Shown: positions 11,282 through 20,063 of the stretch, piece after piece
How positions within the stretch are numbered: the first letter of the stretch is position 1
How the letters are laid out: every line of letters starts with the position of its first letter
NCBI GenBank assembly: GCA_011088215.1
Contig: JAALKD010000012.1
Location: 1 to 64,000, forward strand
Direction: 5' to 3'
Source: Sphingomonadales bacterium
GTDB taxonomy: Bacteria; Pseudomonadota; Alphaproteobacteria; Sphingomonadales; Kordiimonadaceae
DNA length: 64,000 nucleotides
Program-made: the position numbers and the translations under genes
Notes under the pieces: generated by a model
What the model was told of the DNA's origin: nothing
The model's input: the letters and a program-made list of their open reading frames with translations, nothing else
The model's database searches: none

Positions 11282-12913
11282 CTACCGCCGCAAATAACCT
11301 TTCATCGGGCCTGCAATTTCCTCGCGGGCCTCAGCTGTCGGCAAATATTGCGGTTCCGCGCGCAGGTTGGTGCGTTGTTCGTAAGCATAACCATATGAGA
11401 GCACTTTCGCATCCTGATCCTTGGCGCCGATAAAGGAAAAACCGATGGGCATGCCATGCACGGTGCCCATGGGTACGCTCACATGTGGGTATCCCGCGAT
11501 AGCGGCGATCCAGCCAGCGCCAGGGAACGAAGGCCAGACATCACCGTTAATTGCATCAATCCGGCCTGGCACCGGCCCTGAAGGCGACACCAAAATGTCC
11601 ACACTATGCTCTGCCATCATGGCATCAATGCCATTCGCGCGGGTAGCGGCTTGAACCATATCCCGCGCTTCAATATAGACCGGGTCATCAAGACCCGGCA
11701 GCGGCACCGAAATATCAAAGATACTTTGGTCGTACAGCGCCAACTCAATATCCGCATTGGCTAGGTTAAAGGCGATAAGCTGCGAAAGCGTACGAGTTTT
11801 AACCGCATCTTCCGGCGTGGAAGCCAGATAGTCGTTCAGGGTCGCTTTAAATTCATGATAAAGCACCTGGCGCGAATTGGCGCCAAAATCATCATCGGTG
11901 ATTGGGTTGTCAGCAACTTCAACAACTGTCGCACCCGCCGCTTCCAGTTCGGCAACCGCTGCGTTAAACAAGGCAATAATGTCAGCGTTGGAACCTTCTG
12001 CAAAGCGCAACACACCAACACGTTTTCCATCCAAAATACCCGCGTCCAACGCCGCCACATAATCTACTTTCGCGTCGCCTGTCGCCATGGCGTTCATCAA
12101 CATCGCTGCACCCTTAACCGACTTTGTCATCGGGCCCGCTGTGTCCTGCGACGAGGATATAGGAATGATATATTGCTGCGACACCAGTCCAACGGTCGGC
12201 TTGAAGCCTACAACACCGTTTACCGTTGACGGACAAATAACAGAGCCGTTGGTCTCAGTACCCACCGTACCAGCTGCCATCGACGCAGCCGCCGCTGCGC
12301 CAGAACCTGAACTTGAGCCGCAGGGGTTGCGATCAAGTTGGTGCGGGTTGCGTACCTGACCACCAAGCGCCGTCCAGCCACTCATGCTATCGTTTGACCG
12401 GAAGTTCGCCCATTGACTGAGGTTGGCTTTGCCGAGAACAATCGCGCCCGCGTCGCGCAGGCCTGCAACAAGCGGTGAATCACGGCCTGTGATATTGTCT
12501 TTCAACGCCAATGCACCTGCGGTGGTTGCCAACTGGTCTTTGGTTTCAATGTTGTCCTTGAGCAAGATCGGAACACCGTGTAATGGCCCGGCGATGTCTC
12601 CGGCAGCGCGCCTGGCATCCAATGCACGGGCTTCATCCAGCGCTGCCGGGTTGACAGACAGCACGCTTTGCAAGGTTGGCCCAGAGCGATCAACATTTTC
12701 AATACGCTCCAGATAGGCTTTGACCATATCTTCCGAGCTAACCTCGCCGCTTTGCAGCGCTGCTGCTATTTCAGGCAAAGACTTGTTGGTCCATCCGGTC
12801 GGCGCATAGGACGCAGATTCAACTACGCTTTCAGTGTCGGTTTGCCCTGCATTTTCAGGAGAGCATGCGGCCAGCAAAATGGCGGCCGCGGAAACAGAAA
12901 TCAATTTGTTCAC
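11282..12913 (-). CDS. Lipoprotein amidase (amidase-signature family)
   Basis: A 543-residue protein starting at GTG with a lipoprotein signal ending 'LLAAC-SP'. The amidase-signature catalytic set is present: Lys in 'VPILLKDNIET', the cis-Ser in 'NPCGSSSGSGAAAAA', and the nucleophilic Ser in the 'VGTETNGSVICPS' segment. The family hydrolyses amides, including peptide amides and aryl amides. The substrate is not inferable here. Length fits exported AS-family enzymes. It is transcribed convergently with the propeller regulator and stands 150 bp after the hupE-like gene on the same strand. The lipid anchor suggests action at the periplasmic face of a membrane. Confidence 0.9.
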   Translation of the reverse strand: MNKLISVSAAAILLAACSPENAGQTDTESVVESASYAPTGWTNKSLPEIAAALQSGEVSSEDMVKAYLERIENVDRSGPTLQSVLSVNPAALDEARALDARRAAGDIAGPLHGVPILLKDNIETKDQLATTAGALALKDNITGRDSPLVAGLRDAGAIVLGKANLSQWANFRSNDSMSGWTALGGQVRNPHQLDRNPCGSSSGSGAAAAASMAAGTVGTETNGSVICPSTVNGVVGFKPTVGLVSQQYIIPISSSQDTAGPMTKSVKGAAMLMNAMATGDAKVDYVAALDAGILDGKRVGVLRFAEGSNADIIALFNAAVAELEAAGATVVEVADNPITDDDFGANSRQVLYHEFKATLNDYLASTPEDAVKTRTLSQLIAFNLANADIELALYDQSIFDISVPLPGLDDPVYIEARDMVQAATRANGIDAMMAEHSVDILVSPSGPVPGRIDAINGDVWPSFPGAGWIAAIAGYPHVSVPMGTVHGMPIGFSFIGAKDQDAKVLSYGYAYEQRTNLRAEPQYLPTAEAREEIAGPMKGYLRR

Positions 12914-13062
12914 AACTCAAGCCTTTCTTTTTAAACTGCGGAAATAATTCAGCGGCACCGACCCACCAAGGCAGACTGCTGAAACTAATGATTATTTTGT
13001 ATGTCCATAACCCGCGCAGACTGTAACGCCGGTGCGGCGCGCATGTAAAGGGGTGCCAGCGC

Positions 13063-14079
13063 TCATTCAAGCAATCGTTGCACCCACACTGACACCACGC
13101 GCTCAACCGTCCAATAGCCTGCAACTAGCCCGGCGAAGTTAACGGCAAGTTTAAGCGGCAGATCGTACGATGGAGTTTTGACTACGGCTCGCACCGCCAG
13201 CTGTCCGGTTTTTGCGACAATCAACACACAGATAATGAAGAGAATCTGGCCGACTTCGACCCCCAAATTGAAAAAGGCCAATGCCTGTAGCTTAAAATTG
13301 TAAGGCAGCCCAATTTCGGCCAATGCACCACCAAAACCAAAGCCGTGCAACAGGCCGAAACAGCCGGCTAGCGTAACCGGATACTTGATCGCAAGCGCTT
13401 CCTTGCGGCCAGCGCGCTTTTCCGCGGCCAACAAAACGATGCTGAAAGCGATCAGCGGTTCAACAAAGTCGGGCGCCAATGAGATGCCACTGAGCGCTGT
13501 CATTCCAAGCGTAAGCGAATGGCCAATGGTAAAACCTGTTACCGCCCACAATATTCGCCGCACGTCACCGATCAGAAGCATGAGACAAAAAACAAACAAC
13601 AAATGATCATAGCCATCCAGAATATGAGTAAAACCACCCAGGCCATATGTTTGAACAACGGTTTTGAAATCAGGCTTTGCCGGCAGTTCGATGCTGCGGT
13701 CCGATGGCGGTGCCAAAAAACTGTGGCTTTCACCGCCAAATTCGCGAAACAAAACCAGAGTCGACAACACCGGATTGGCTCCAACATAGGTTAACTTGAT
13801 CTGCGATGGCCGAGCCTCGTCCTCGCACTTGTATAGTCGTCGTCCGACAAATGACGGTGCTGCAGGCGGTGCTGTCGGTACACACTGTTCGCCTGCCATA
13901 GCAATAACCGGAATTTCGCTTTTGGTAAGAACCGGTGGAATTTTCCAACGCAGTGTAAAAGCCCCTTCGTCGGCCTCGTTAATTTCCACATAAATTGGCC
14001 GCCCCTCGTGCGCACCGGATGGTAAAATCCCAAAAACACTGGCCGCAAACAGGATTAGAAATATAAGACTGCGGCTCAT
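13063..14079 (-). CDS. HupE/UreJ-family membrane protein with N-terminal exported domain
   Basis: The ATG at 14079 lies one base after the stop of the upstream ppiC-like gene and starts a signal peptide ('MSRSLIFLILFAASVFG'). This gives 338 residues; the longer ORF-track start at 14166 is rejected. Residues ~25-150 are a soluble, beta-rich periplasmic region ('HEGRPIYVEI...'). The C-terminal half has six or so helices with HupE/UreJ signatures: 'GFTHILDGYDHLLFVFCLML', 'GFTIGHSLTLG' and 'LLHGFGFGGALAEIG'. HupE and UreJ are linked to nickel handling, but this larger two-domain subtype sits with a foldase and a DUF3604 protein and no hydrogenase or urease gene, so a nickel role is unproven. Confidence 0.85.
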   Translation of the reverse strand: MSRSLIFLILFAASVFGILPSGAHEGRPIYVEINEADEGAFTLRWKIPPVLTKSEIPVIAMAGEQCVPTAPPAAPSFVGRRLYKCEDEARPSQIKLTYVGANPVLSTLVLFREFGGESHSFLAPPSDRSIELPAKPDFKTVVQTYGLGGFTHILDGYDHLLFVFCLMLLIGDVRRILWAVTGFTIGHSLTLGMTALSGISLAPDFVEPLIAFSIVLLAAEKRAGRKEALAIKYPVTLAGCFGLLHGFGFGGALAEIGLPYNFKLQALAFFNLGVEVGQILFIICVLIVAKTGQLAVRAVVKTPSYDLPLKLAVNFAGLVAGYWTVERVVSVWVQRLLE

Positions 14080-14080
14080 G

Positions 14081-14974
14081 TCACTGCGCCTCAAGCTCAG
14101 TAGGCGCCTGCAGGACAACGGTGTAATTATCCGCCGCCCGCTGATAGGCGGCGAGCCGAGCTGCATCTAATCTGTCACGCTCCATATCTGCTATCACCTG
14201 CGAGACAACAGCTTCAAGCGCTATGGTTTGCGCTGGCTGTTTGCCTCGCATCATCACCAAATGATAGCCATATTTCGACAGGAAAGGTCCAGTCCAAGCC
14301 GGGCTCGCATCAGCTGCAAATATCTGGGTCGCCATATCGGGCCCAAAGTGGTCAGCCACCAAGCGGTCTGAGCGTTCGATGTAATTTCGCAGAAAAAAGA
14401 AACGGTCGCCATATTGCCCAGCTTGCTCAAAAGGCACCTGATCTTTGTTAAGTTGTACCAAACATGTTTCTGCATCACGCTTGGCCTCGTCGGGGCCGCG
14501 GTCTCTGCCATTGAAGAAAATATGGGTGAATGTTGCCTGCGCCGGTTGCTGGTAACGGCTGCTATTGGAAGTATAATAGGCTTCTATATCCGCATTGCTG
14601 ACATCGCCTTTTTCCTCGCCGAACCCCTGAAAGATAAAGTCCATTTTCTGAATAAGACGCTGGCGAATAACATCATCGTTTTGATCTAGTCCCAGCGCAA
14701 CGGCCTCACGAACCATTATTTCATCGCGGATATATTCTGCCTCTAACCGCGCTCGGCCAACGGCGTCCAGCGAAGACAGCAGCTGGCGGGCTTGCACAAT
14801 ATCAAATGCCTTATCCTGATATTGAAGATAAGTCAGCAGCACCGGGTCATCAACAACAACCAGATAGCTATTGTCACCCTCGTTTTCGCGCGGGCCAAAT
14901 GCGGCAAGCGCACCGTACAAAAGTGCTCCGCCGATCAAAAACTGAACGAGCGGCTGCTTGAGAAAATGTATCAT
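14081..14974 (-). CDS. PpiC-type (parvulin) peptidyl-prolyl isomerase, membrane-anchored
   Basis: A 297-residue protein with an N-terminal membrane anchor ('FLKQPLVQFLIGGALLYGALAAFG'), a helical region (~40-130) and a parvulin-like segment beginning 'QQPAQATFTHIFFN' and ending 'FLSKYGYHLVMMRGK'. This layout matches periplasmic SurA/PrsA-like foldases. It lies between the DUF3604 gene and the hupE-like gene, with a one-base gap to the latter, so translation is probably coupled. The arrangement suggests it helps fold one of the exported partners of this trio. Confidence 0.85.
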   Translation of the reverse strand: MIHFLKQPLVQFLIGGALLYGALAAFGPRENEGDNSYLVVVDDPVLLTYLQYQDKAFDIVQARQLLSSLDAVGRARLEAEYIRDEIMVREAVALGLDQNDDVIRQRLIQKMDFIFQGFGEEKGDVSNADIEAYYTSNSSRYQQPAQATFTHIFFNGRDRGPDEAKRDAETCLVQLNKDQVPFEQAGQYGDRFFFLRNYIERSDRLVADHFGPDMATQIFAADASPAWTGPFLSKYGYHLVMMRGKQPAQTIALEAVVSQVIADMERDRLDAARLAAYQRAADNYTVVLQAPTELEAQ

Positions 14975-15005
14975 CTCTCCAGCTCCCTTAGAATAATCTC
15001 ACTAT

Positions 15006-16889
15006 TTAGGGTGTGTACCAGATCGGCGATGTATACGCACGCTCCTGTTGAACGGCAGGGCCTTCTTCCGGCGGATCCATTTGTAGCGCCACAGCGTCAA
15101 GCAGTGAATGCCGTGCGGTCGGCACTTGCAACACACGAACATAATAAAATGCCCGCTGATCAGTATCGAAGTCAGGGTCACGCCATACGGTTACCAGCTC
15201 AGGTGCTCCACCGTCCGAAGTTAATTTACCCGTGGCGCGGTCAACTGTGTCCGCAATTGCTGCGAGCCGACCATCTGCATCCATGGCCCGGCCTTCAGAC
15301 CAAGCAACATTATAGATGCGCTCATGGCTTTGGCCGTCTGCATCGACCCATCCCTTGATTACCTGCACTCGGTCCAAATTTACCCCAATTGGGTCTTTGA
15401 CCGCCTGGATGATAAAATTAGGTGCTGAACCCGCGCCGGTTGGCCGCGTCAGATCGCCGCCCATGGGCACACCGTCTCGGTAGCCAACTTCAGCAATATT
15501 AGTAAGCCGATCGTTCAGGCCAGAAAAGTCCCAGCCGCCAAAGAAACGAACTTTCATGCGCGGTCCGGTAGTGCCGTATACCTCTTTTCGTTTGAAAGCC
15601 GCAAAAATGGCATCACGGTTATTATCTTCCGCCCATACAGCCGCCAGGCCCTGTGCGGCCATATTCCAGCCAGTGACAGTTCGCCTGCCAATACCAAAGT
15701 TTCTTTTAGTCTCAGGCGTGCTATCGCGCGCCATTTTGCCCCAAAAGTTATTTTCGTCGGCCGATGCAAGGCCACTATGGCTGTCGGTTGAACCAATGAC
15801 GCCGAATTTATAGGGGTTAACGCCAACTTTTTCTTCGGTTTCCAATCCGATTTTCAAGGCAGAACGAACAAAGTCAGCTTTGCTAAGGGTATATTCATAA
15901 CCGCCATCGGTTTTTTGGATGTAAAAACTATATTGCTCGAAATCGGCAAACTCATCTTCAGGCGACAAACTGGGGTGGGTTTCAGAATCACCCTTGATTT
16001 GTGTAATCTCGGTTACCGGTTCCCAGTGATTGCGGGTGCGCGCATAATCGGGGGTTATCGCCGCACCTTTCAAGGTCGTGTCCTGAAACATATAGCCTTT
16101 TGAAATGTTTGAATTATGTGGAATTGCAATGAATTCCGCGCCGGTTTTCTCAGACGTTTCATCAAGCCACGCCCACAGGTCCTGCGGGTACTGACTGTCA
16201 TCTGAACCATACGGTTGATACTTTTTGGATGTCTCACCGCCGTTTGGCGACATAACGATCCTATGCAGGTTCGCACCTGTCGGGATCGAACTCCACTCCC
16301 AACCGATAAAACTGGTAAACTTGCCGGGTTGATTGTGACGCTCGGCGGCATCAATAATCTCGTCCCAGGCGATTTTTTCCATGGCATTGGTATCTCCAAA
16401 TGCCCGCGCTGGAGTTGGGCCATTAGGGTCCGCAACCGGGTCTGTGCCTGGGTTTTCCGCGCTGCTGGGCAGCAAATTCAAAAAAACCTCGGCCGCCGTA
16501 CCATCTTCCAATTTGGAATTCAGAGTGCGAATGGCAAACCACCGTTTGAGGCTGCCCCACCAGCCCATTTCTGGCAGTTCCGGATCGCCTAAATGGATTG
16601 ACCGGATTACGCCCATCAGCTCCGCGTGGTCAGCAACAACAAGAAAATCCAAAGGCCGATCCAGTTGCACGCGAGCCCGGTTATAGGGATGTATAACGGG
16701 CTGTCCCTTTGCCCAGCGGTAAGCGGTATCGGGGTCTGCGCTTTTGTTACCGTTCATAAAGGCATCGAACGAGTAAGACGTATGCAAATGAGTATCGCCC
16801 CAATATAAATTGGTTGGTTCAGCCTGCGCCAATGCGCCGCCGCTTGACAGCGCCAATAAGCTGACGGTCATGAATTGTTTGAGCCTCAC
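15006..16889 (-). CDS. DUF3604 (PHP-like) exported protein
   Basis: A 627-residue protein starting at GTG 16889, with a GGGAG Shine-Dalgarno and a Sec signal peptide ending near 'GGALAQA'. The mature N-terminus reads 'LYWGDTHLHTSYSFDA'; the GDxHxHT motif resembles the PHP/amidohydrolase metal site. 'VVADHAELMG', 'FIGWEWSS', 'IPHNSNIS' and 'VIGSTDSHSGL' supply further likely His/Asp metal ligands. This matches the DUF3604 family, which is fairly common in marine proteobacteria; its reaction is not established to my knowledge. It is the first gene of the trio with ppiC and hupE-like genes. I infer a periplasmic metallohydrolase, unproven. Confidence 0.85.
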   Translation of the reverse strand: MRLKQFMTVSLLALSSGGALAQAEPTNLYWGDTHLHTSYSFDAFMNGNKSADPDTAYRWAKGQPVIHPYNRARVQLDRPLDFLVVADHAELMGVIRSIHLGDPELPEMGWWGSLKRWFAIRTLNSKLEDGTAAEVFLNLLPSSAENPGTDPVADPNGPTPARAFGDTNAMEKIAWDEIIDAAERHNQPGKFTSFIGWEWSSIPTGANLHRIVMSPNGGETSKKYQPYGSDDSQYPQDLWAWLDETSEKTGAEFIAIPHNSNISKGYMFQDTTLKGAAITPDYARTRNHWEPVTEITQIKGDSETHPSLSPEDEFADFEQYSFYIQKTDGGYEYTLSKADFVRSALKIGLETEEKVGVNPYKFGVIGSTDSHSGLASADENNFWGKMARDSTPETKRNFGIGRRTVTGWNMAAQGLAAVWAEDNNRDAIFAAFKRKEVYGTTGPRMKVRFFGGWDFSGLNDRLTNIAEVGYRDGVPMGGDLTRPTGAGSAPNFIIQAVKDPIGVNLDRVQVIKGWVDADGQSHERIYNVAWSEGRAMDADGRLAAIADTVDRATGKLTSDGGAPELVTVWRDPDFDTDQRAFYYVRVLQVPTARHSLLDAVALQMDPPEEGPAVQQERAYTSPIWYTP

Positions 16890-17207
16890 TTGGTCTCTCC
16901 CCTATATCGCCGCATCCCCCCGAAGAAACGCGCTCTTTAATGATGCACATTAGTTCATAATCAGGGCTTCCAAGTCAAGGCTTCTAAGCCGTCCGCATAT
17001 GGACCATCAAACGCTTTCGACGTTGATGGCAAAGCAAAAAAGCCGTGGCAAAGCCATGGCAGGAGGTTGATGCTTTTAGAAAGTAGAGCGATCATATCAA
17101 TCCCAATTCGGCGGTCAACCGTTAGAGAACGGTATCACAAGTATCTCAAAAAAATAAAATGAATCAAATACTTATTGCCATTCAAGCGCGAAATCTATCT
17201 CACGAAT
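16890..17207. other. Intergenic region, no gene recognised
   Basis: This 318-bp gap separates the DUF3604 start from the end of the T2SS operon. It should hold the DUF3604 promoter and the T2SS operon 3' end. The only structure I noted is the inverted repeat ACCGTT-AGAG-AACGGT at 17118-17133, with no U-tract on either strand. No RNA gene or ORF with family resemblance was seen. Confidence 0.5.
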
Positions 17208-17732
17208 TTATTGACACCCAATGGCGCCTGCAACCGGCATGGCTGCCGACCATCCGGCTTTAGTGGTCACCGAAATACTACCGGAGGGTAATTTCAACCC
17301 CTGCTGCAAACTGCGAATTTGCTCAGGATTCACATCAACCTTGACCGTGACATCAGCAACCGTGAAGGTCTGCGTCTCGTAAAATTGCAGGGCAATTTGA
17401 TCGCCTGCGCTTGTGCGCGTCAGGCCAGCGGCAACGTCGTCCAAATGCATGAATGCGTCGCCACCGGAGCGCTGGAAAAACACCAAAGGCGTATCCTGGT
17501 GTTTGGCCCAAAGGAACAATCCGCATTCACCTGTAGGAATTTGCTGAGATGGCAACGGTTTTATCCGCGATAATACTTCATCGGTCCCCAAGGCCTCAAC
17601 AGGCACGGGGGCACTTTCAACATTGCTCGGTGTTTCCGGTGATGGACCGGGTGTGAGCGAACAGGCTGTGAGCAATAAAGATGCAAAACACAGAGCAATA
17701 GGCCTGAGGCCCGAAGGTTCCTTATTGATCAT
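17208..17732 (-). CDS. Small lipoprotein at the end of the T2SS operon
   Basis: A 174-residue protein with a lipobox ('SLLLTAC-SL') and a proline-rich tether. A compact, probably beta-rich domain follows from about residue 65, with Cys in 'GECGLFLW' and a C-terminal 'GAIGCQ', perhaps a disulfide. Its ATG overlaps the gspN stop by 4 bp (ATGA), so it is translationally coupled to the secretion operon. I do not recognise the family. The locus has no obvious gspS pilotin, so a pilotin-like or secretin-accessory role is possible, but the protein does not look like the mostly helical GspS. Confidence 0.8.
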   Translation of the reverse strand: MINKEPSGLRPIALCFASLLLTACSLTPGPSPETPSNVESAPVPVEALGTDEVLSRIKPLPSQQIPTGECGLFLWAKHQDTPLVFFQRSGGDAFMHLDDVAAGLTRTSAGDQIALQFYETQTFTVADVTVKVDVNPEQIRSLQQGLKLPSGSISVTTKAGWSAAMPVAGAIGCQ

Positions 17733-18466
17733 AGTTGCATAACCACGTCGTTATACCAGCCATTCTGCTTCTGCTCGAAACCAAGTCGGCGCATGAAAAC
17801 AATCGCTGCGTCTGGAATAGCAGCCTCGCCAGCAAAACGCAAAACAAGCTCCAGGTTAACCGTATCAACGGCGACGAACTTCCCGGTGCCCGATAGCGTT
17901 CCAACGGCAAAACCCTGCTCAAACACAAACGAAAGCCGCCCATCTTCGCAGATAAAATTCGCAACTGTTTCGGTCAAATTTTTATCAAAATCCGCAAGCA
18001 ACGCAGCCGGAATGTTCGTGGTCAGACTCGCCTGCGCTAGCGTACATTGCCCTTGCTTGTCCCAGGCCAACTGAGCACCCGAAACCTTCACCAAACCTGC
18101 AACTGGCCGTGTACCCAAAGTGGTCTGCATCTGGCTTTCAGCTTCAAAATCCTCAAGCAAAACACCATCGAGCAAAGTTACCAAGCCAGACGCCTTTTGA
18201 TCAAGCCCGCTTAGCTCAACCTGCGCTTTTGCCAAACCCAAAACAGCCGACAGCGGCTTGAGAGATAAACGGACATCACCAAACGCTCGAGATCGCCAAT
18301 GAACATTAGTGAAAGTCGGTCTCCAAAAAGAGCCTTCAAGCCCTGAATAGCTAAGGGCAGCAGGAAGCTCGATAAAACGCGGCACAATCCGAGCAGGCGC
18401 AAAAACGATCAAAACACTGACAAAAACCAGCGCTGCAACGGCAAGAAGATACCTAAATTTCGTCAC
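17729..18466 (-). CDS. gspN: Type II secretion protein N
   Basis: A 245-residue protein with an uncleaved N-terminal membrane helix ('YLLAVAALVFVSVLIVFAPARIV') and a periplasmic domain that contains the GspN-typical 'SGLEGSFW' motif. It begins with GTG overlapping the gspM stop (GTGA). GspN is an optional inner-membrane component of the T2SS assembly platform. Position after gspM and the coupled overlaps support the call. Confidence 0.85.
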   Translation of the reverse strand: MTKFRYLLAVAALVFVSVLIVFAPARIVPRFIELPAALSYSGLEGSFWRPTFTNVHWRSRAFGDVRLSLKPLSAVLGLAKAQVELSGLDQKASGLVTLLDGVLLEDFEAESQMQTTLGTRPVAGLVKVSGAQLAWDKQGQCTLAQASLTTNIPAALLADFDKNLTETVANFICEDGRLSFVFEQGFAVGTLSGTGKFVAVDTVNLELVLRFAGEAAIPDAAIVFMRRLGFEQKQNGWYNDVVMQL

Positions 18467-18951
18467 GAAGAAGAATCCGAAAACTGCAATTGAACCCTCA
18501 GGTCGCCCGGGATTGAGGTCTTCTGGATCAGCACATTGCTCGGTCCCACCGCATAGGCCTTGGACAGTGTGTCAAGCCACAAGAATAGCTGCGGAGACTG
18601 GATTTTCTCTGCCCAGATAGTCAACGACCCGTCTTCCGAAGGTTGCAGACGACTAATGATCACACCAGACCTACGTGCCGCATTAGAAACTGCGGTGCGT
18701 AGGTTTTCCGGCCGCTGTGGTACGGCTGTATCCCCGGCCTCGCGGTTTGTAGCTTGCAGTTGGTTGGCATAGGATCGAACTGCCTGAAATTGGTCCAGCG
18801 CAGCGCTATATGAACGCTCGCTTTCAGCCTGATAGGCACCCAGCGGACGAATGGCCAGAAAATAAACGAGCGTCACCACCAGCAAAGTAACTGCTGCAGA
18901 AACCAGTGTTCGTTCGCGCACTGTTAGTGTTTGCCAATATGAATTCATCAT
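18463..18951 (-). CDS. gspM: Type II secretion protein M
   Basis: A 162-residue bitopic inner-membrane protein: a short cytoplasmic N-terminus ('YWQTLTVRERTLVS'), one helix ('AAVTLLVVTLVYFLAIRPL'), a coiled region, and a small periplasmic ferredoxin-like domain. GspM pairs with GspL in the T2SS assembly platform. Length and the 'RERTLV' start are typical. Four-bp ATGA overlap with gspL upstream and GTGA overlap with gspN downstream. Confidence 0.88.
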   Translation of the reverse strand: MMNSYWQTLTVRERTLVSAAVTLLVVTLVYFLAIRPLGAYQAESERSYSAALDQFQAVRSYANQLQATNREAGDTAVPQRPENLRTAVSNAARRSGVIISRLQPSEDGSLTIWAEKIQSPQLFLWLDTLSKAYAVGPSNVLIQKTSIPGDLRVQLQFSDSSS

Positions 18952-20063
18952 TGTCTGCGCACCTGAATTTCGGCAAAAATGCGCCCGCCCTCCTGGCAGC
19001 TACTGCCCTCGTTTATCCGCATACCTTCGCGGCGCAAAACATCATTAAACTTTGCAGTTTCGGCGAAAGAAAGGAAAGATACACTCAGCAATAGTGCGCC
19101 GTCGCTCTGGTCGTATCGCAAGCTTTCGAGAGACGCTGTGGTGTCGGACTCAATTGCTTTTACAACAACCGCTACAAGTGCAAAAAACTCGCCACCGCCC
19201 TCTTGATCGCGGACTAAAACTGCCCGGCGCATTTGTGCTTCCATGTTAACAATCCGCTGCACATCCGGCAGGCTTGTCCGAAATATCTGCTCAGACTCGC
19301 CGTACAGTTTTTCCGCACGACTAAAGTTTTCTGACGCCTCATAAAACGAAAGCGTTCCATATAACGCACTGGCAAACAATGCCAGATAAGCGGCTCTTTT
19401 CCACCAGACCAAGGCCGCCATCCAACTGTTTTTTTGCGCATATTCACTGTGTAGAAAATTACCAGTCAAATCAGCTGATTGCGACAGCAACTGTTGCCAT
19501 TCGCTCGGTGCAACCGGTTCCGCCTTCAGTGGTTCCGAAATTAGCTTTTCAACTAGATTTTTTTCGCCAGCCAAACCACTTCCGTCCGCATTTCGAACAA
19601 CAAAACGATCATGCAAGGCCACAATCTTTGCGCCACTAGCGGGCCGTGCCAGCAATGCAAAATCAGACGTCACCATATCTGGATTAACATTGAGCTCGGC
19701 AAGCCGTTCCAGTATTTTATTCAGAATCTTCTTTTCAATAACGGCAACAGGTCGCATACCAGTTTCAGGGTCGCGTTTGTCCAAAAGAGCGAACTGGTTG
19801 TCCTGAATATTGGTTGCAACTTTATCATCCATGAGACCGGGTAGGACCTTAACGAGCTTTGCATCATCAAGCGCAGGCATCGCAGCCAAATGTAGTGCCG
19901 TCAACCGACCGTCAACAACAATAACCACTTTTCTGGCCGTGCATGCGTCTGCCAGAGCGTTTTCATCAAGCACACGCTGCCAATCACCACTTTCAGAAAA
20001 CAAATTGGCCAATAGCGGCGCAGTCACGTCTTCTACTATTTCGATAACGACTAACTCGCTCAT
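18948..20063 (-). CDS. gspL: Type II secretion protein L
   Basis: A 371-residue protein with a cytoplasmic actin-like N-terminal domain (~1-225), one membrane helix ('AAYLALFASALYGTLSFYEA', about 235-255) and a C-terminal periplasmic ferredoxin-like domain. GspL recruits the GspE ATPase to the inner-membrane platform and partners with GspM. The N-terminal 'LPGLMDDKVATNIQDNQFALL' segment resembles GspL. Coupled by ATGA overlaps on both sides (gspK, gspM). Confidence 0.88.
   Translation of the reverse strand: MSELVVIEIVEDVTAPLLANLFSESGDWQRVLDENALADACTARKVVIVVDGRLTALHLAAMPALDDAKLVKVLPGLMDDKVATNIQDNQFALLDKRDPETGMRPVAVIEKKILNKILERLAELNVNPDMVTSDFALLARPASGAKIVALHDRFVVRNADGSGLAGEKNLVEKLISEPLKAEPVAPSEWQQLLSQSADLTGNFLHSEYAQKNSWMAALVWWKRAAYLALFASALYGTLSFYEASENFSRAEKLYGESEQIFRTSLPDVQRIVNMEAQMRRAVLVRDQEGGGEFFALVAVVVKAIESDTTASLESLRYDQSDGALLLSVSFLSFAETAKFNDVLRREGMRINEGSSCQEGGRIFAEIQVRRQ

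Noticed and set aside
13027-13039. CGCCG-GTG-CGGCG hairpin after the hupE-like gene
   Set aside because: Only five base pairs and no U-tract on the minus strand; too weak to call a terminator.
14792-15358. 188-residue plus-strand ORF opposite the ppiC/DUF3604 junction
   Set aside because: It spans the antisense of two clear genes and looks like a shadow frame.
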